A model generated the notes under the pieces. It searched no databases. It had not been told where the DNA came from and saw only the letters and a list, made by a program, of their open reading frames with translations. A stretch of 64,000 bases of DNA from Oscheius tipulae. Lineage: Eukaryota; Nematoda; Chromadorea; Rhabditida; Rhabditidae. Shown here in pieces: positions 45,839-57,662 of the stretch. The number at the start of each line of letters is the position of its first letter. Position 1 is the first letter of the stretch. The position numbers and the translations under genes were made by a program. The DNA lies in contig JASJZH010000001.1 of assembly GCA_037178975.1 (NCBI GenBank), forward strand, positions 6,122,501 to 6,186,500. The letters run 5' to 3'.

Positions 45839-48800
45839 AAAAATTTGCTTTCTCGAAGAAGAGATGGCAACAGAACGGAGGCAATTGACTGTCCGATAAT
45901 GAGTGGGCAGGAGAAAGTAGCCGACGTCTTTTTGTGGCAAGAGACGACTGGTCGAGCGCCACAACTAGCTGCTTAGCCAGCGGGAACGCGTCTTTTTGCC
46001 CCCGTCGAAAACTTTTCCTTATTAGACTGTGGAATGGGGCTACTAAGCAATGGAGAAGAGGTATTATTTGAACTTCACCTAGAGAACCAGAACAAGGTGA
46101 TTCAATAAAGCTAGAGTTTAGGACAAGAGTTAAGATTCAAATTGTTACATGATGAGAGTCTATCTGTGTACTTGAGTTCACTTATAGCAAACTGTATTTG
46201 ACTGAAAAGGCGTCCTAAAGATAGAATTTCAGGGTGACGGTGACATGTTCCAGTTCAGAAATGCCATAGTGTGTTCAGTCAGCAGTTCAAGTCAGTTTGT
46301 GACTGCGTTGCCGCTCTGGTAAAAGCTTTTGTACACACGGAACGCCTTTCCTCTAGGCAACTACAAATATCAAAAAAGAAAGTTTTGCTAGTGTAACTCA
46401 GAACGAGTATCTAGCAATTAAGAGTAACTAGATCGTTTGAAACAGCGAGCAATTACAAGTACTTGGAACTGTGCCTAATGGATAGTGCGTACAAAAGAAT
46501 CAAAAGTATTAAGAATTCCAGAGAGTAGGTTGCAAATTATCAAATTGAAACTAATTTACTAGAGAAAAATTATATTAGTAGCCTAAAATCATGAAAGAGA
46601 CCTAAAGTCAGACATTAGTATGGTTTGGCAGAGTTCAACAAGCTGTGTCGACCCTTGTAAGTTCACTCTATTAAACCAGGATCTAGAAATTTTTTGTTTA
46701 TGCCTCATAGCCAGTTATAATGTGACAGCAAGTGAGTGGAAAATGGCTGTCCGTTCGGTAAAAGACTTAGGTTCCTGTTCCGGACAACTTTTTAAGATGA
46801 TGGTGCATACCTGTAACTGGACTGCTCTACTGCCACTGTTGCCGCCTTCTTTGAGAAAATCTGAAAACTCGTGGTAGTCTCAAGAGAAAGAAAGGAAAGA
46901 CACGGATGGATGCCAATCCTGGCCTTTGAGGACCGTAATGGGCGGTCTCCGGAGAGGGGGCAGTCTGGCAGTTTTTGCCCAAGGCTCCAAGGCCAAAAGC
47001 CCGGGGGGAAGGAAGGAAAGACCTGTACCCTGAAGAGGTGCCACAAATCTCGCGGCTGACAGTTTTAGCGCCAGAGGACAAGGAGGCAGACAGATTTCTA
47101 AGAAAGATTATCGGAAAAGATCTAAGCAAAAACAATGGCGCAAGAACTGGCTCTTGTGCCATAGATAAGAGAGTCGGGTTTAGACCTCAAAAGCTTGAGA
47201 ACCATGACCAAATCCGATTTCACTCTCTCCCCTAAGCGTCTGTCACATAAAAGTGATAAATACGGACAGTCTGTGTGTCTCTTTCGACTCTCGATCCGCC
47301 CTTGTCCAGTTCTTGAATCCACAATACGATGAAAAGGGCTAAGAGAACCTTTTCCCTGGTCAATGGCAAATGCCTGTTTATGCTAATCTAGCGTCGAAGG
47401 AGCGAGAGAGAAAGATGACTTACGCTACGTGCCCTAGAGAGGGAGAAAGCCGAAACCGGCTGCTGCTAACGGTCTGCCCCTGGAATTTGTGACGTAGGCA
47501 ATGGTCACTGCCGTAGCCCTTTTTGGATTCATGCTAGTTTGGATGGGCTTCCGGATCCCGTTTCTATCGACTGACTAAGTGAGATAGAGAAAGAGCAAGT
47601 GAAATGAGCTCATTTGCTATGAGCCGAAAGAACCGTTAATTGGCAACAGTTCAAAAAGAAAGAGATCCGGTCAGATCAGCTTCCTGCTAATTGGCGCCAT
47701 GATCTGATAAAGTTACGTCAAGCTTGCCTAATAGCATGCTACTGATTTCCTTCCAAAACTGTTGTTAAAACGCGGAAGCTCCTCATCACCGAGAAGCGTT
47801 GAGTACACATCATTAATTGATGTAAAATAAGTGGCTAGTTAGCTTTTTTTGATCTCGCGGCGAAGGACATCTGCCCTGCGGCCGGAAGGCATTCCAAAGT
47901 GCGCGAATAAAGAAAAACTGTTTGTCGGCCACCCTCAGCCCCCCGTGACCAGATGATATGGATATCTTCGGAAGCAAAAAAAAACCTGCTCGACCACCTG
48001 ATCCATGCTTTTTTGCTTCGTTTTTTCACATGCCATTCATCAGAATGATATGGCTTCGCGCCAACTCCCACTGGACGGATTGAAGCTTGAATATTCCTGA
48101 TCACAGAGACGCAACAATATATCAAAGAAAACTGCGTAGCGGGCAAGACGAGCAGAAAAAGAAGGAACAGTCGTAAATCGAGAGAGAAAGATAGATGGGA
48201 TTTTCTGGCGACAATGGCAACATTGGACATGTGGATTTCTTATTCAGTTTCTCGCAATGCCTTTCTGATAGATTTGCACTACAGTATACTGGGAGTCGAG
48301 TGAATTTTTTGGCTTGGTTTTAAGACTTTAGTGTTGGTAGACTGACAGTTTGAAGGAGTACGGCTGGTACAGAACCAATAAACCCGAATGGACAGAACCA
48401 GTTAAGTCATACCAATGGAGCAGAAGTTGGCAAATCCAATGAGTACAAGAAAGACTCTAGGAAGTATTTGAAGAAGACTGTTCCTTTCAGAAAAAAAGAC
48501 GTTAACTGTACACTTATTGAAAACAAAGCTGGGTTAGTATGGAACGGCTAAAATTACGGGATGTCTTAGAGACATCAGAGTCTTTATGCTTCTATTTCCC
48601 CTCCAAAATAAACCATTCGATCAGAGTTATCATTCTAGGATGCCAACTAACATTCATTAACGAGCTGAGGGTTTGATCCCAACCTAAATCAAGTTTTTCC
48701 CGGTTGCGTCATCGAGGCAACTAATCGGATGCCATCCGAAAGATGCTATCCCGATCATGCTGCCGATCTTTCAGCCAATAGGTTCTTTAAAATCCTAAGA

Positions 48801-49011
48801 CAAAGATAGAGAGTGATAATCGAGGGAAAAGTGAAAAGAAAACAGCTCGAGTGAAGGGGAAAGTCAGCGCGCCGAAGCGGCGCTCTCGGAAGAGAGCGGG
48901 AAGACCCGATCCCGTGTAGCCTTCTCGACTCTCTATCAAGCCGGTTTTGATATGCTAATAATCACTTAGCTACCAAAACAAGTGACGGCTAGCTGGTTTA
49001 ATATTGAACAT
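45839..49011. other. 3-kb gene-poor interval
   Basis: No supported gene. Three abutting hairpins occur at 48869-48883 (GCGCCG-AAG-CGGCGC), 48882-48897 (GCTCTC-GGAA-GAGAGC) and 48897-48908. An open minus-strand frame at 47835-48230 starts with a hydrophobic segment but has no splice or family support. Confidence 0.35.
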
Positions 49012-49224
49012 TTAGCAGACCGTCTTTTGAATGGGTGATGGGTGAAGGAGTCCTCCAGTCTTCCCTAAAGTGATGCCGTTTCTCAGCCGGAGACCTGTCA
49101 AAGTCAGTTCACCAGAGCCTGAAAAATAAATTAAGAACCTGTTAGCTAATCTCTGAACTTTTATAAAAACGCTCACAATGAGTATCATTATCCGTATGAC
49201 GGTCTCCCGCTAACGTGAACAGAT
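49012..49224 (-). CDS. Terminal exons of an unrecognised gene
   Basis: Two minus-strand exons splice in frame: 49224-49177 (acceptor tcccgacag, donor GTGAGC) reading LFTLAGDRHTDNDTH, and 49118-49012 (acceptor atttttcag) reading SGELTLTGLRLRNGITLGKT and ending at KTVC then stop. Lengths and phases agree. I do not recognise the protein. It may be the 3' end of the gene whose signal-peptide exon is at 49936-50124; at least one linking exon would be required because the phases do not match directly. Confidence 0.45.
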
Positions 49225-49935
49225 CTGTCGGGAAAAGTCAGTGATAGGTTTTGACCGGATTTGGAAAACGACAGTTTTGAAACAAGATGGGGGATATCAG
49301 ATTAGAATTGCGGAGTTGATTGTGGGGCACGATGAAGTCATTGCAGGCAGAGAGTTTCTGAGCAATTTGTGGGAAAACCGCTCGTAGAGGGTCAAGGAAC
49401 TGTAACAGAGTCCTACAATGCAAAAGGACGAGCAATCCCAATGTAACAAAGCCACCCAAGATCGAAGAGTACAAGCAAGACCCTGGAGTCTACCCGCAGA
49501 GAGTCAGACTATTGCGAACTGATCCTTCAGTAAACAGTCGAGATAGTCAGCTGGAGCCAAAAGTGGACAAGCTGACCAGGCCTCTCCGTCACTTTTACAA
49601 GTTCTCTTCTCTTACCCAGTAACAAAAGAGACGAGCAGCTTTTATTGAACTCTGAAAAGACTAGTCTCTTACGCTCCTGGCGAAGAGTTACGCACGTAGT
49701 ACTCTCTTGAACTGTTTGGCCCTTTTCTAACTCGTTTTGTCAACTCTACTCGTGGATAATACTTGACAGAAAAGGCTACGGAAACTGTCACGTGTTATCC
49801 CAGATTAGAGTTGACTTGTGTCGCACACGGACGCCTCTTACAAATTGTAAAAGTAGGATAGTGTTCTTCCAATAAGATATTTAATCAGTACTACAAAGTC
49901 AAAGCCAGGGGATCAAAAGGGCTTGGACATCTTAC

Positions 49936-50124
49936 TGATGCTGTAAGTCGAAGAAAATTTGCACCGCGTATAACATCTTCATCAGGAGAGTTCTTTTCAA
50001 CAAAAGAAACGTTGAAATATTGTTCTTTATCACTTATTCTTCTCCCCAGGTCTTCCCAGTGGCCGCAACGAGCTCCCCCTCCAGCTATCAGCAAGAAGAA
50101 CAGATAACCGGGTGTCCTTGCCAT
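49936..50124 (-). CDS. Putative first exon of a secreted protein
   Basis: An ATG at 50124 opens a frame with a signal-peptide-like start (MARTPGYLFFLLIAGGGARC), followed by GHWEDLGRRISDKEQYFNVS and VEKNSPDEDVIRGANFLRL, ending at a GTAAGA donor (ACAGCATCA|GTAAGA). The 63 codons are intact. The product is not recognised. It is head-to-head with the ABC transporter gene, starting only 77 bp away, so a shared promoter is likely if both are real. Confidence 0.4.
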
Positions 50125-50201
50125 CGAAGAAGCGCTCTTTTTTGTTCCATCGTTTACGAAGACCTCCTTTTTGATTTATTCTCTGACAAAAACTTTCCAG
50201 A

Positions 50202-53200
50202 ATGTCTAGCAGCATGGCTGTCGGGCGTCTCGGCTGGGGACTGGCCTTCTCGGCTCTGGACTTTTCCATCTGTTTTCTGGCCTCGGTGCTTCACGCGGAT
50301 CCTCTCTCTATCAACAATCTGACCTCGCAATTCGCTAATTTTTCCTGGTTCACAAGGTGAGGACTTTGATCGCGGTGCCTCTCTCCCCCTCACTCTCCCC
50401 GATTATGGAGGTATCTGATCGAGTTGCGTCTGCTATCTCTTATCGAATTTGTCCTCCAGAACCGATAACATTCAAAAAGGCAAAAGTGTTAGTAGGGGAA
50501 TCCCTCTATAGGGAGACAGTACATTAAGGTAACAAACAAATTTTGGGAGCAGATTTGCCCCAATGGCGCAGCGCCAAGTGGCGTGACCAGCGTCTACGAG
50601 GTCATGGTTGGACCGCCGAACCTAGAATTTAGTCTTGGCTTGCCTATTCGTTTTATAGAAATATATAGTAGAAAAAAGAAATCATTTTTGCTATCCCTAG
50701 AAATTTTTTTTTGAATTGTAATTGATCTACTTTCATATGTTCAGTACCCTCGACCTCTACTTCTTATGCTTTATCCGAATTTTCCTGTGGCTCCTTCCCT
50801 TCGGAATGCACTCTTCAAAACGGGCTCACCAACTACCAATGCTGACTCAGGTTTTAATTGTCACTTTTTAGCACAGTTCGTCCTTCAGGTCATTTTCTGT
50901 GTTTCCCTCCTCATGTATGCCGCGAGTCCGACCAAACTTCTTCTTCTGACCGAGAAGCTCAAGCCAGAGGACAAAATGTCCGCCGGAGACACGCTCTTCC
51001 TGTTCTGGAACTTCATAGCAGCCGCCATTCTTGACGTCTCTTGGCGCTACTACTTCTCCAGAACTCCGTCTTCGTATGTTCAGCTGGACGAGTACGATGA
51101 TGAGGAGGAGCTGGCCCCTAAACAGACCTTCGAGCTCATCTTCCGCCTGCTTCAGTACTGTAAGAGGGAATGGATCTGGCACTTGTCCGGGTTCTCCTGG
51201 CTGTTCCTGTACTCTATCACCAGAATCTTTGTGCCGTTCTTCACGGGAAAAGTTATCGCTACAGTGGTTGCGACGCATTCCTATCCGGCACTGGCTAATG
51301 CCGTCTACGTGATGACCGTCATTTCAATAGTCAGGTGATTAACTTTTTGACGAAGCAGAGGGAGGTACTCGCTGGCCCATTAAGTTCAGTATCTGGTCCT
51401 AGAAATCTGAAAGTTTGTCTCTTCAAATCTTCCTTTCAGTGCCGTCGCTGCCGGATTCCGTGGAGGCTCTTTCGAGTATGCTTATGCCAGAATCAACAGG
51501 GCCATCAGACACGACCTCTTCACGGCCCTGGTGCGACAAGACGTAGCCTTCTTCGATGCCCACAAGACGGGAGAGATTGCCTCCCGACTCACTGCCGATT
51601 GTCAGACAATGTCAGATACTGTGGCCATGAACGTCAACGTCTTCTTGAGGTATTATACCCTCACATTCTGATAGTAGGGATTTAGAAATACTGTCATGCT
51701 TCTGGGATCCATGATCTTCATGATGACTCTCTCATGGCGACTGTCCTTGATCACTTTCATCCTCGTCCCAATCATTTTTGTTGCGTCGAAGATTTTTGGT
51801 ACTTACTACGATGTAAGTTATTCATTTTACACGTATTTTCGTGCCTATAACCTAATGTTCTGCTTAAAGATCCTCTGCAAAGTTATAGAACTGATCAAAA
51901 GATGAAACTTTGTGGAACACCAAAAAACTGAAAGTTTGCAATTTGAACCGGAAAGTGGCAGTCAATAATGCGATGTTGAAGTCGGTGTTCGTGTCCCGTA
52001 CCGTCTCACCGAGACGTTTCCCGAACCACTGAGACAGTACGGGCCAGACGCGTTGCCAATGGTCCAATGTCAAGATAGAATTTAGCTATCACTTCTCAAG
52101 TCATCTTTCAGTACATTGCTGAGAAGACCCAAAACACCATCGCCTTGTCGAATGACGTTGCCGAAGAAGTCATCTCGACCATGAGGACGGTCCGATCCTT
52201 TGCCTGCGAGAACGTCGAAGGAGACCGCTTCTACGAGAAACTGACAGAAACACTGGATGTCACGAAGAAGAAGGCCATCGCCTACATTGGTTTCCTCTGG
52301 GTCTCTGAACTGTTCCAAACTTTCATCATTGTCGCTGTCCTCTGGTATGGAGGTCATCTGGTACTGCAAGGAAAGATGAAGGCCGACCTCTTGGTCTCGT
52401 TTCTCCTGTACCAGATGCAGTTAGGAGACAATCTCAGACAGATGGGAGAGGTTTGGACTGGTCTGATGCAGTCGGTCGGTGCCAGTCGAAAAGTCTTTGA
52501 ATACATCGACCGTCAACCCACTATTCAACATTACGGAACCTCCCAACCTCCGACTCTCAAGGGCCGAATCGAGTTCCGGAACGTACACTTTAGCTATCCG
52601 ACCAGATCCACCCTTCCGATCCTTAGGGTAAGCTTGTCTCTTGACTTTGAAGGACTCTGTTCAGGACCTCTCATTCACTGTTGAGCCAGGAGAGACTGTC
52701 GCCCTGGTCGGTCCCAGTGGCTCAGGAAAGTCGTCATGTATCGCCCTGCTGGAAAACTTCTACCAGCCAATTGCCGGTCAGATACTCATTGATGGAATGC
52801 CGTTGGAGGACTATGAACATCATTACATTCACCGAAAGGTATGACAGATACTCTGCGCCGCCTAATTCACGCAATTCTGAAAATTAGACGTGGTTAAAGC
52901 ACTTGACTGTTGACAGAGCAACCCGATTTCGATCCCAAACCGATGCTACTCACTTTGGGTCGCTCTAATTTGTCTTTTCGGCTATCCCAGCTCTTCTTTT
53001 TCAATAGATAAACAAACCCTAAGCTCCAATTCAGATTGCCCTCGTCGGTCAGGAACCCGTGCTCTTTGCCCGATCGGTAACCGAGAACATCAGGTACGGA
53101 GTCGATGACCGTAGTGAACAGGTAAGATTTCTTCTTTTTTTTTTGTTGTAAAAATCAGCTCCTTTAGGACTGTGTCAATGCTGCCCAACTGGCCAATGCT

Positions 53201-53704
53201 CACGGTTTCATCATGGACACGACCCATAAATACGAGACGAATGTCGGAGAGAAGGGAAGTCAAATGTCCGGCGGGCAGAAGCAGCGCATTGCCATTGCCA
53301 GAGCTCTGGTTCGAGAGCCGGCTATTCTGCTGCTCGATGAGGCCACTTCGGCTCTCGATACCGAGTCGGAACACGTCGTCACTGAAGCCATCAACAAGAA
53401 TCTGGACGGGAAGAGTGTGATCCTGATTGCGCATCGTCTCTCGACCGTAGAGAAGGCAGACAAGATCATCGTCATCAACAAGGGACGAATGGAACAGATG
53501 GGCACCCATGAGGAGCTGCTGAAACAGCCGGGAACCTACAGCACACTGGTACAGAGGCAGATGATGGGCGAACAGAAGAAGAAGCCCATACCGCAGCCGC
53601 TGACTTCCGGATCGAGGGCTGTCAATGTAGGCAGTCAGCAGGGCACGGCCATGTCTCTTCTCTCGACCTCCTTCAGCCATTCTGGTAGTGTAACCTCTCG
53701 CTAA
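50202..53704 (+). CDS. haf (ABCB9-like): TAP-like half ABC transporter (ABCB9/HAF type)
   Basis: Nine exons (50202-50356, 50745-50850, 50889-51334, 51440-51649, 51686-51812, 52112-52627, 52665-52838, 53035-53121, 53168-53704) give 2,358 nt (785 aa; human ABCB9 has 766). The N-terminus has several extra hydrophobic helices before the six-helix exporter domain ([19 protein letters not shown] and so on). The nucleotide-binding domain has Walker [11 protein letters not shown]-loop LVGQEPVLF, signature [15 protein letters not shown], Walker [13 protein letters not shown] and H-loop [12 protein letters not shown]. It is a half transporter that must dimerise. TAPL/HAF-4/HAF-9 proteins move peptides into lysosome-related organelles; the exact paralogue is not certain. 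The Ser-rich C-terminal tail is longer than usual. Introns 1 and 7 contain tRNA-like fragments. The ATG follows the acceptor actttccag by one base. Confidence 0.93.
50557..50625 (+). repeat. Possible tRNA-like fragment in intron
   Basis: TGGCGCAGCGCC with GGTTGGACCGCC about 40 nt later roughly match A and B boxes. It lies in intron 1 of the ABC transporter gene and is the weakest member of the group. Confidence 0.3.
52884..52945 (+). repeat. tRNA-like fragment in intron
   Basis: TAGACGTGGTTAAAGCAC followed by GATTTCGATCCC (52925-52936) matches degenerate A and B boxes. It lies in intron 7 of the ABC transporter gene. Confidence 0.4.
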
Positions 53705-54417
53705 TTACTGATGATGACTTTGTTGTTGTTTCTCTTTATAAAGTTTTTGAAGCAACTGCAGAATATTGTCAGCAATCCAGTGAGTACCATTTTTTCTCTT
53801 GCAGTCATTTTTGAGAACTATCAAACTGTCCGATCTCAACCACAAAACTTACCGCCGTTCTCTTCAAGGCCAGCTTTAGTCCAAAAAGATTTTCAGAGAT
53901 AAGGAATGGGAGGGAGTCAAGAGTTTGTTTACGGCTGTCACGACCTTGTGGACCTGTGCCCTTACCCGGAACAATGAGGATATTGCGGAGAGATGCGGTA
54001 AACAGAGGGTAGCCCCCCTAGGAAGGACGGCCAGGATTTGAATATTTCTCTGTAAGATGAGAGGTGTCAATCATTGCGCATAATTGGGCAGATTCCATTG
54101 GAGCCATGACAGCACGTCGTTGACCCCCGATCGTAGCCACAAAAAGAGTGCTGGCTTACGCTCGCGTGGACAGTGACCTCCAAAAGTACGCAATCGTGTG
54201 CAAAAATGGCGGCTTTCGAAATTGACGAAAACTGGTCAGAGCTGTAACTGTTTATAGACTTCAGATTCACGAGAAGATCAGTGTCCAGATGAAGGAATCG
54301 ATGCTCCCAACCTCTTTCAAATTCGTCACGTAAACTTACAAGGTCTGAAGTTGTAAAAATACTTCCTGAAAAGTTTTCGAGGGTTTCATGACACGACAAA
54401 AAGAGTAAACCAGCACG

Positions 54418-54475
54418 AGAACCGAACCTGCCCCGTTTTCGAATTTTTAGTCGAAGTACTAACCGACTGAGTCAC
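54418..54475 (-). repeat. tRNA-like element
   Basis: Read on the minus strand, TGACTCAGTCGGTTAGTACT is an A box and GGCAGGTTCGGTTC about 30 nt later is a B box. The spacing is shorter than in a functional tRNA. Confidence 0.5.
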
Positions 54476-54618
54476 GAGAGCAAACTCGCGTGCTCCGTTC
54501 TGAAAACTTCAACCTTAAGGTAGCTGTCACAATGAAGGAGGCTAGTTTCTATTTTTGTCTAGACAAGACTTCTCCAAAAGGATTTCTTTTTCCCGAATGA
54601 GTCACACGCAGTTGTTCT

Positions 54619-54622
<4 letters not shown>

Positions 54623-54651
<29 letters not shown>
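54623..54651. repeat. (TC)n simple repeat
   Basis: About 14 uninterrupted TC units, between the ABC transporter and the nuclear receptor gene. Confidence 0.95.
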
Positions 54652-54654
<3 letters not shown>

Positions 54655-57600
54655 CAGTTCATCGGGAGGCTGGAAAGTGAAAAAGATTACACGCATAACA
54701 GTCGAGGGACTGATCCGAAACAAGAGGATTTGGTTCCGATTACGGGGTGGTCAGTCAGCTGTTCCTGTTGTTCTACCGAGTTCACAGAGAGACAAAGTCC
54801 CCTGTATCTCCGTTACACTCGAGACGATATCTGCACGAGATTGGCGCCACCTGAGCCGACGAAGGTTATCGAGATCGGTCAGCAGAGGATACAGTTTGTG
54901 TTTTTCATAGACAGCCATAGATTATTATCTGGGCTCAAAGAATTTGTTGACAGGTGGGAGGAGTTGAGATTCGCTCCTTCTCGTCCAACTCTTCTATACC
55001 TAAGCCTTCTGACCAGAACAAGAAGTTCTCTGACAGTCCCTCTTATCCGAACTCAACCCCGGCTGGTCATCCCAGTCGGCTGTTTGCATTAATAGCTACG
55101 GTAGAGGCAGAGGAGAGGGGACACAGCAGAGTAGTTTTGATCGGCGGTGTTAGTTCGTGGCTGGCGTTGGCGAACGGCCTTCAACCAGCCGCCTGGCCGT
55201 CAGTCGCTGCAGTCCCTTCCGACTATGCGAGGTGAGTAACCCGGTTAAAGGGGTCCGCCTAGCTGACCCCAATCATGCCGACCCCGAGTACCCAAATTGG
55301 AACACAGCAACCCTCTCCATATCAGTTTGTCCTTTCCGGTCTCCCAGGTCCAAGTCATTTTTGTCAAGGGCCTGACTTTATCCGGTCATTTTGAGATTTC
55401 TTTGGGTCCCGCCGACGGGCTACGGTAGTTGCAGAAGATTCCGTGGTCCCAACTGTCTCTTGGGTTCTATTCCCTGCTCCTACCACTCCTTACTTTAAAG
55501 AGTTTTGCTTTGTCTCTCAAGCACCAATCTATTCTCTGAGCAACTTCTCTACAGACCTGGTTTCAATTTTCTACCGAAGGGTGTTTGTGCTAAGTTGGCT
55601 CTGAGCCTCAGGCCACAGGCGACTGTGGTTAATGGCACTAGAAGTCACTCCGCAACCAAAGTGACTCCTTGTTTCTGTCAGAGATACAGTTTGAGCCGAA
55701 CCCCAGCTCAGTTTCTCCTCGTTTTCTCGTCTCGATGCTGATAGAGTCGCATTTCTTTTTGCGTCTTGAAAGAGTTCAATATTCTGGAAGTATTTCCAGA
55801 CACGTTTCAAAGAATTCCATATTTCAATCATCCTTTGTCACTGCTCGAACGAGAAATGTTTGAACGGTACTCTAGAAACATGGCGCTTGCAGAATTGCTT
55901 GAGCATAAGTAATGACAGACCGAGTGGTGAGTGTGTCTGTCTTGCAATGTGAGGTTCATGATTCATTTTCTTTTTGATTTTGTTTGTCAGTAGGACTCTT
56001 GAATTTCCACCATATTTCTTGCGCACGGTCAAGTGGCTTCTATAAGCTACTAGAAAAAGCATCGAAGATGACCTATAGTGACCCCGCCGTGCGAAGTTTT
56101 GACACAGTGATAAGCGTAGGTGCGTTCAGTCCTCCAAGGTCGGGAGTTCCCCAGCCATCTCTCACCCCCGTCTCTCTCTCAGTCGCCAAGGCGCACATGG
56201 ACTATATTTCTATTTTGCACTTTGACAACTTCGTTCCCAGAGATTCGAGGAGTACGTGCTCGTCACCTTTCTTTTGTCCTCCGATTCCAATTCGCGCGCT
56301 ATTCCCGACTCTTTGTCTAGAGGTAGAGGCGCTCAAATTCAAACGGGTGATTATCACCGAAAAGAAGGAGACATTGCTTGTAGCCAACTGAGGTTTTTGT
56401 CGGATTTGATGGAGCAATAGACGGGCTGCGGTCCATTGCCTCCTGTGGTCAAATACACCGGGGTCATCTCTCCTTTTAGGGATTATCCGTTCGGCGACTT
56501 TTCTCCACTCTGACCCACTTTCGTCATAAATTTCAAAACCGTCAAAATAAGGGGGTAGGGGATATAAGGGGAGATAGGATAACGGATCAACAACTGTCCA
56601 ATGCCCTGTGAGTTATCTTAACTTTCTCTCCATCTCAAACGCGGTCATTTCAAAACTTCCTACTGACCACAGAGGAGGATGTCCTCGAGATTGCCATTCC
56701 GCTCCTGTCGGCTGTCGGTACTGTCGGCTCGAAAGTGCAATTTAGGGGGGAAATTGCAACGCGTTCGTGTTACTCTGTACAATACGCCGTGGAGGTCATC
56801 TGCGCGTCGCCACAACAGCGCGCTGCGCGAGACTGGTACCGCACGCCACCACACAGCGGAGAAGAAAAGATGGTGGTCACTCGTCTTCGGTAGAACATCT
56901 ATTAGGGACTGGGAGCATACTGTAGCTCCCTGGGACGTCTCTTTTGGCTGCCTAACTGTCGAGGTTGTGTCTAGGAAAAGAACGCCGAACATGTGGCTGT
57001 CTCTATATCTGACCTTAGACTGTTTCTCTCAGAACAATCTTACCGCACAACAGTCGCTCTCTACCGCGCGATGCCATCTGGCAAGATTAATAACATCGCA
57101 GCACACGCTGTTATTATTCGGTAGCTTTGGAGAGAAGGGATTTCGTTTCTAACCGAATATCTCAGATTTTGTAAGTAGTCAGGATTTTGTATTGATTGTA
57201 TTATCAGAGTTTTGCATTGAACTGGAGAGTCTGTTTGAGGACGTGACTATCTCTGTGAGAACTGTTGCGACGGGAACTGGCGGTCATCTCTCAGAAACTG
57301 TCCCGATCCGAATGTCCCCAGTCGACCGGTACAGATTCATTTCAGGACGGGCTCCCTCACCTCTTGCGCAACTCTCTCCTTTTACCTCCTGTTGTCTTAC
57401 CGTATTCGCCGGTCCCAATTCCTGCGGTCATATCGCGTCAATCCTGCTCCCACTCGAGGATGGACGTTCGGTGCCGTCGGCACCACCTCCCGCTAGACAA
57501 TGACTGTATATTACAGTTCTACGGACTTGATTCTAGGACACGACTCGAGAGAGTTGGGAAAGCGAAGAGAGGGCAGAGTTTTACAATAGGCGCGACTTGT

Positions 57601-57662
57601 TAGTTATCGATTTTACGGAACTGGTAGATGTTGGTCATTTGAGCTGCGTCTCTTTTTCGACT

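Larger units (their letters stand above)
53705..57662. other. 4-kb upstream region of the nuclear receptor gene
   Basis: No gene is supported. It contains a (TC)n run at about 54623-54651, a minus-strand tRNA-like element near 54,420-54,475, and a possible unrecognised open frame at 54,640-55,092. A hairpin CCACAG-GCGA-CTGTGG lies near 55,614. Given the size and position it probably includes the receptor's regulatory region and non-coding 5' exons. Confidence 0.4.

Noticed and set aside
47835-48230. 131-codon minus-strand frame with hydrophobic start and KKR sites, like a peptide precursor
   Set aside because: No repeated peptide, no family motif and no splice support; the resemblance is superficial.
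54640-55092. About 150 open codons on the plus strand
   Set aside because: It begins in a TC repeat and has no start codon or recognised content; frames this long occur by chance. It could still be a non-coding or alternative 5' exon of the nuclear receptor.
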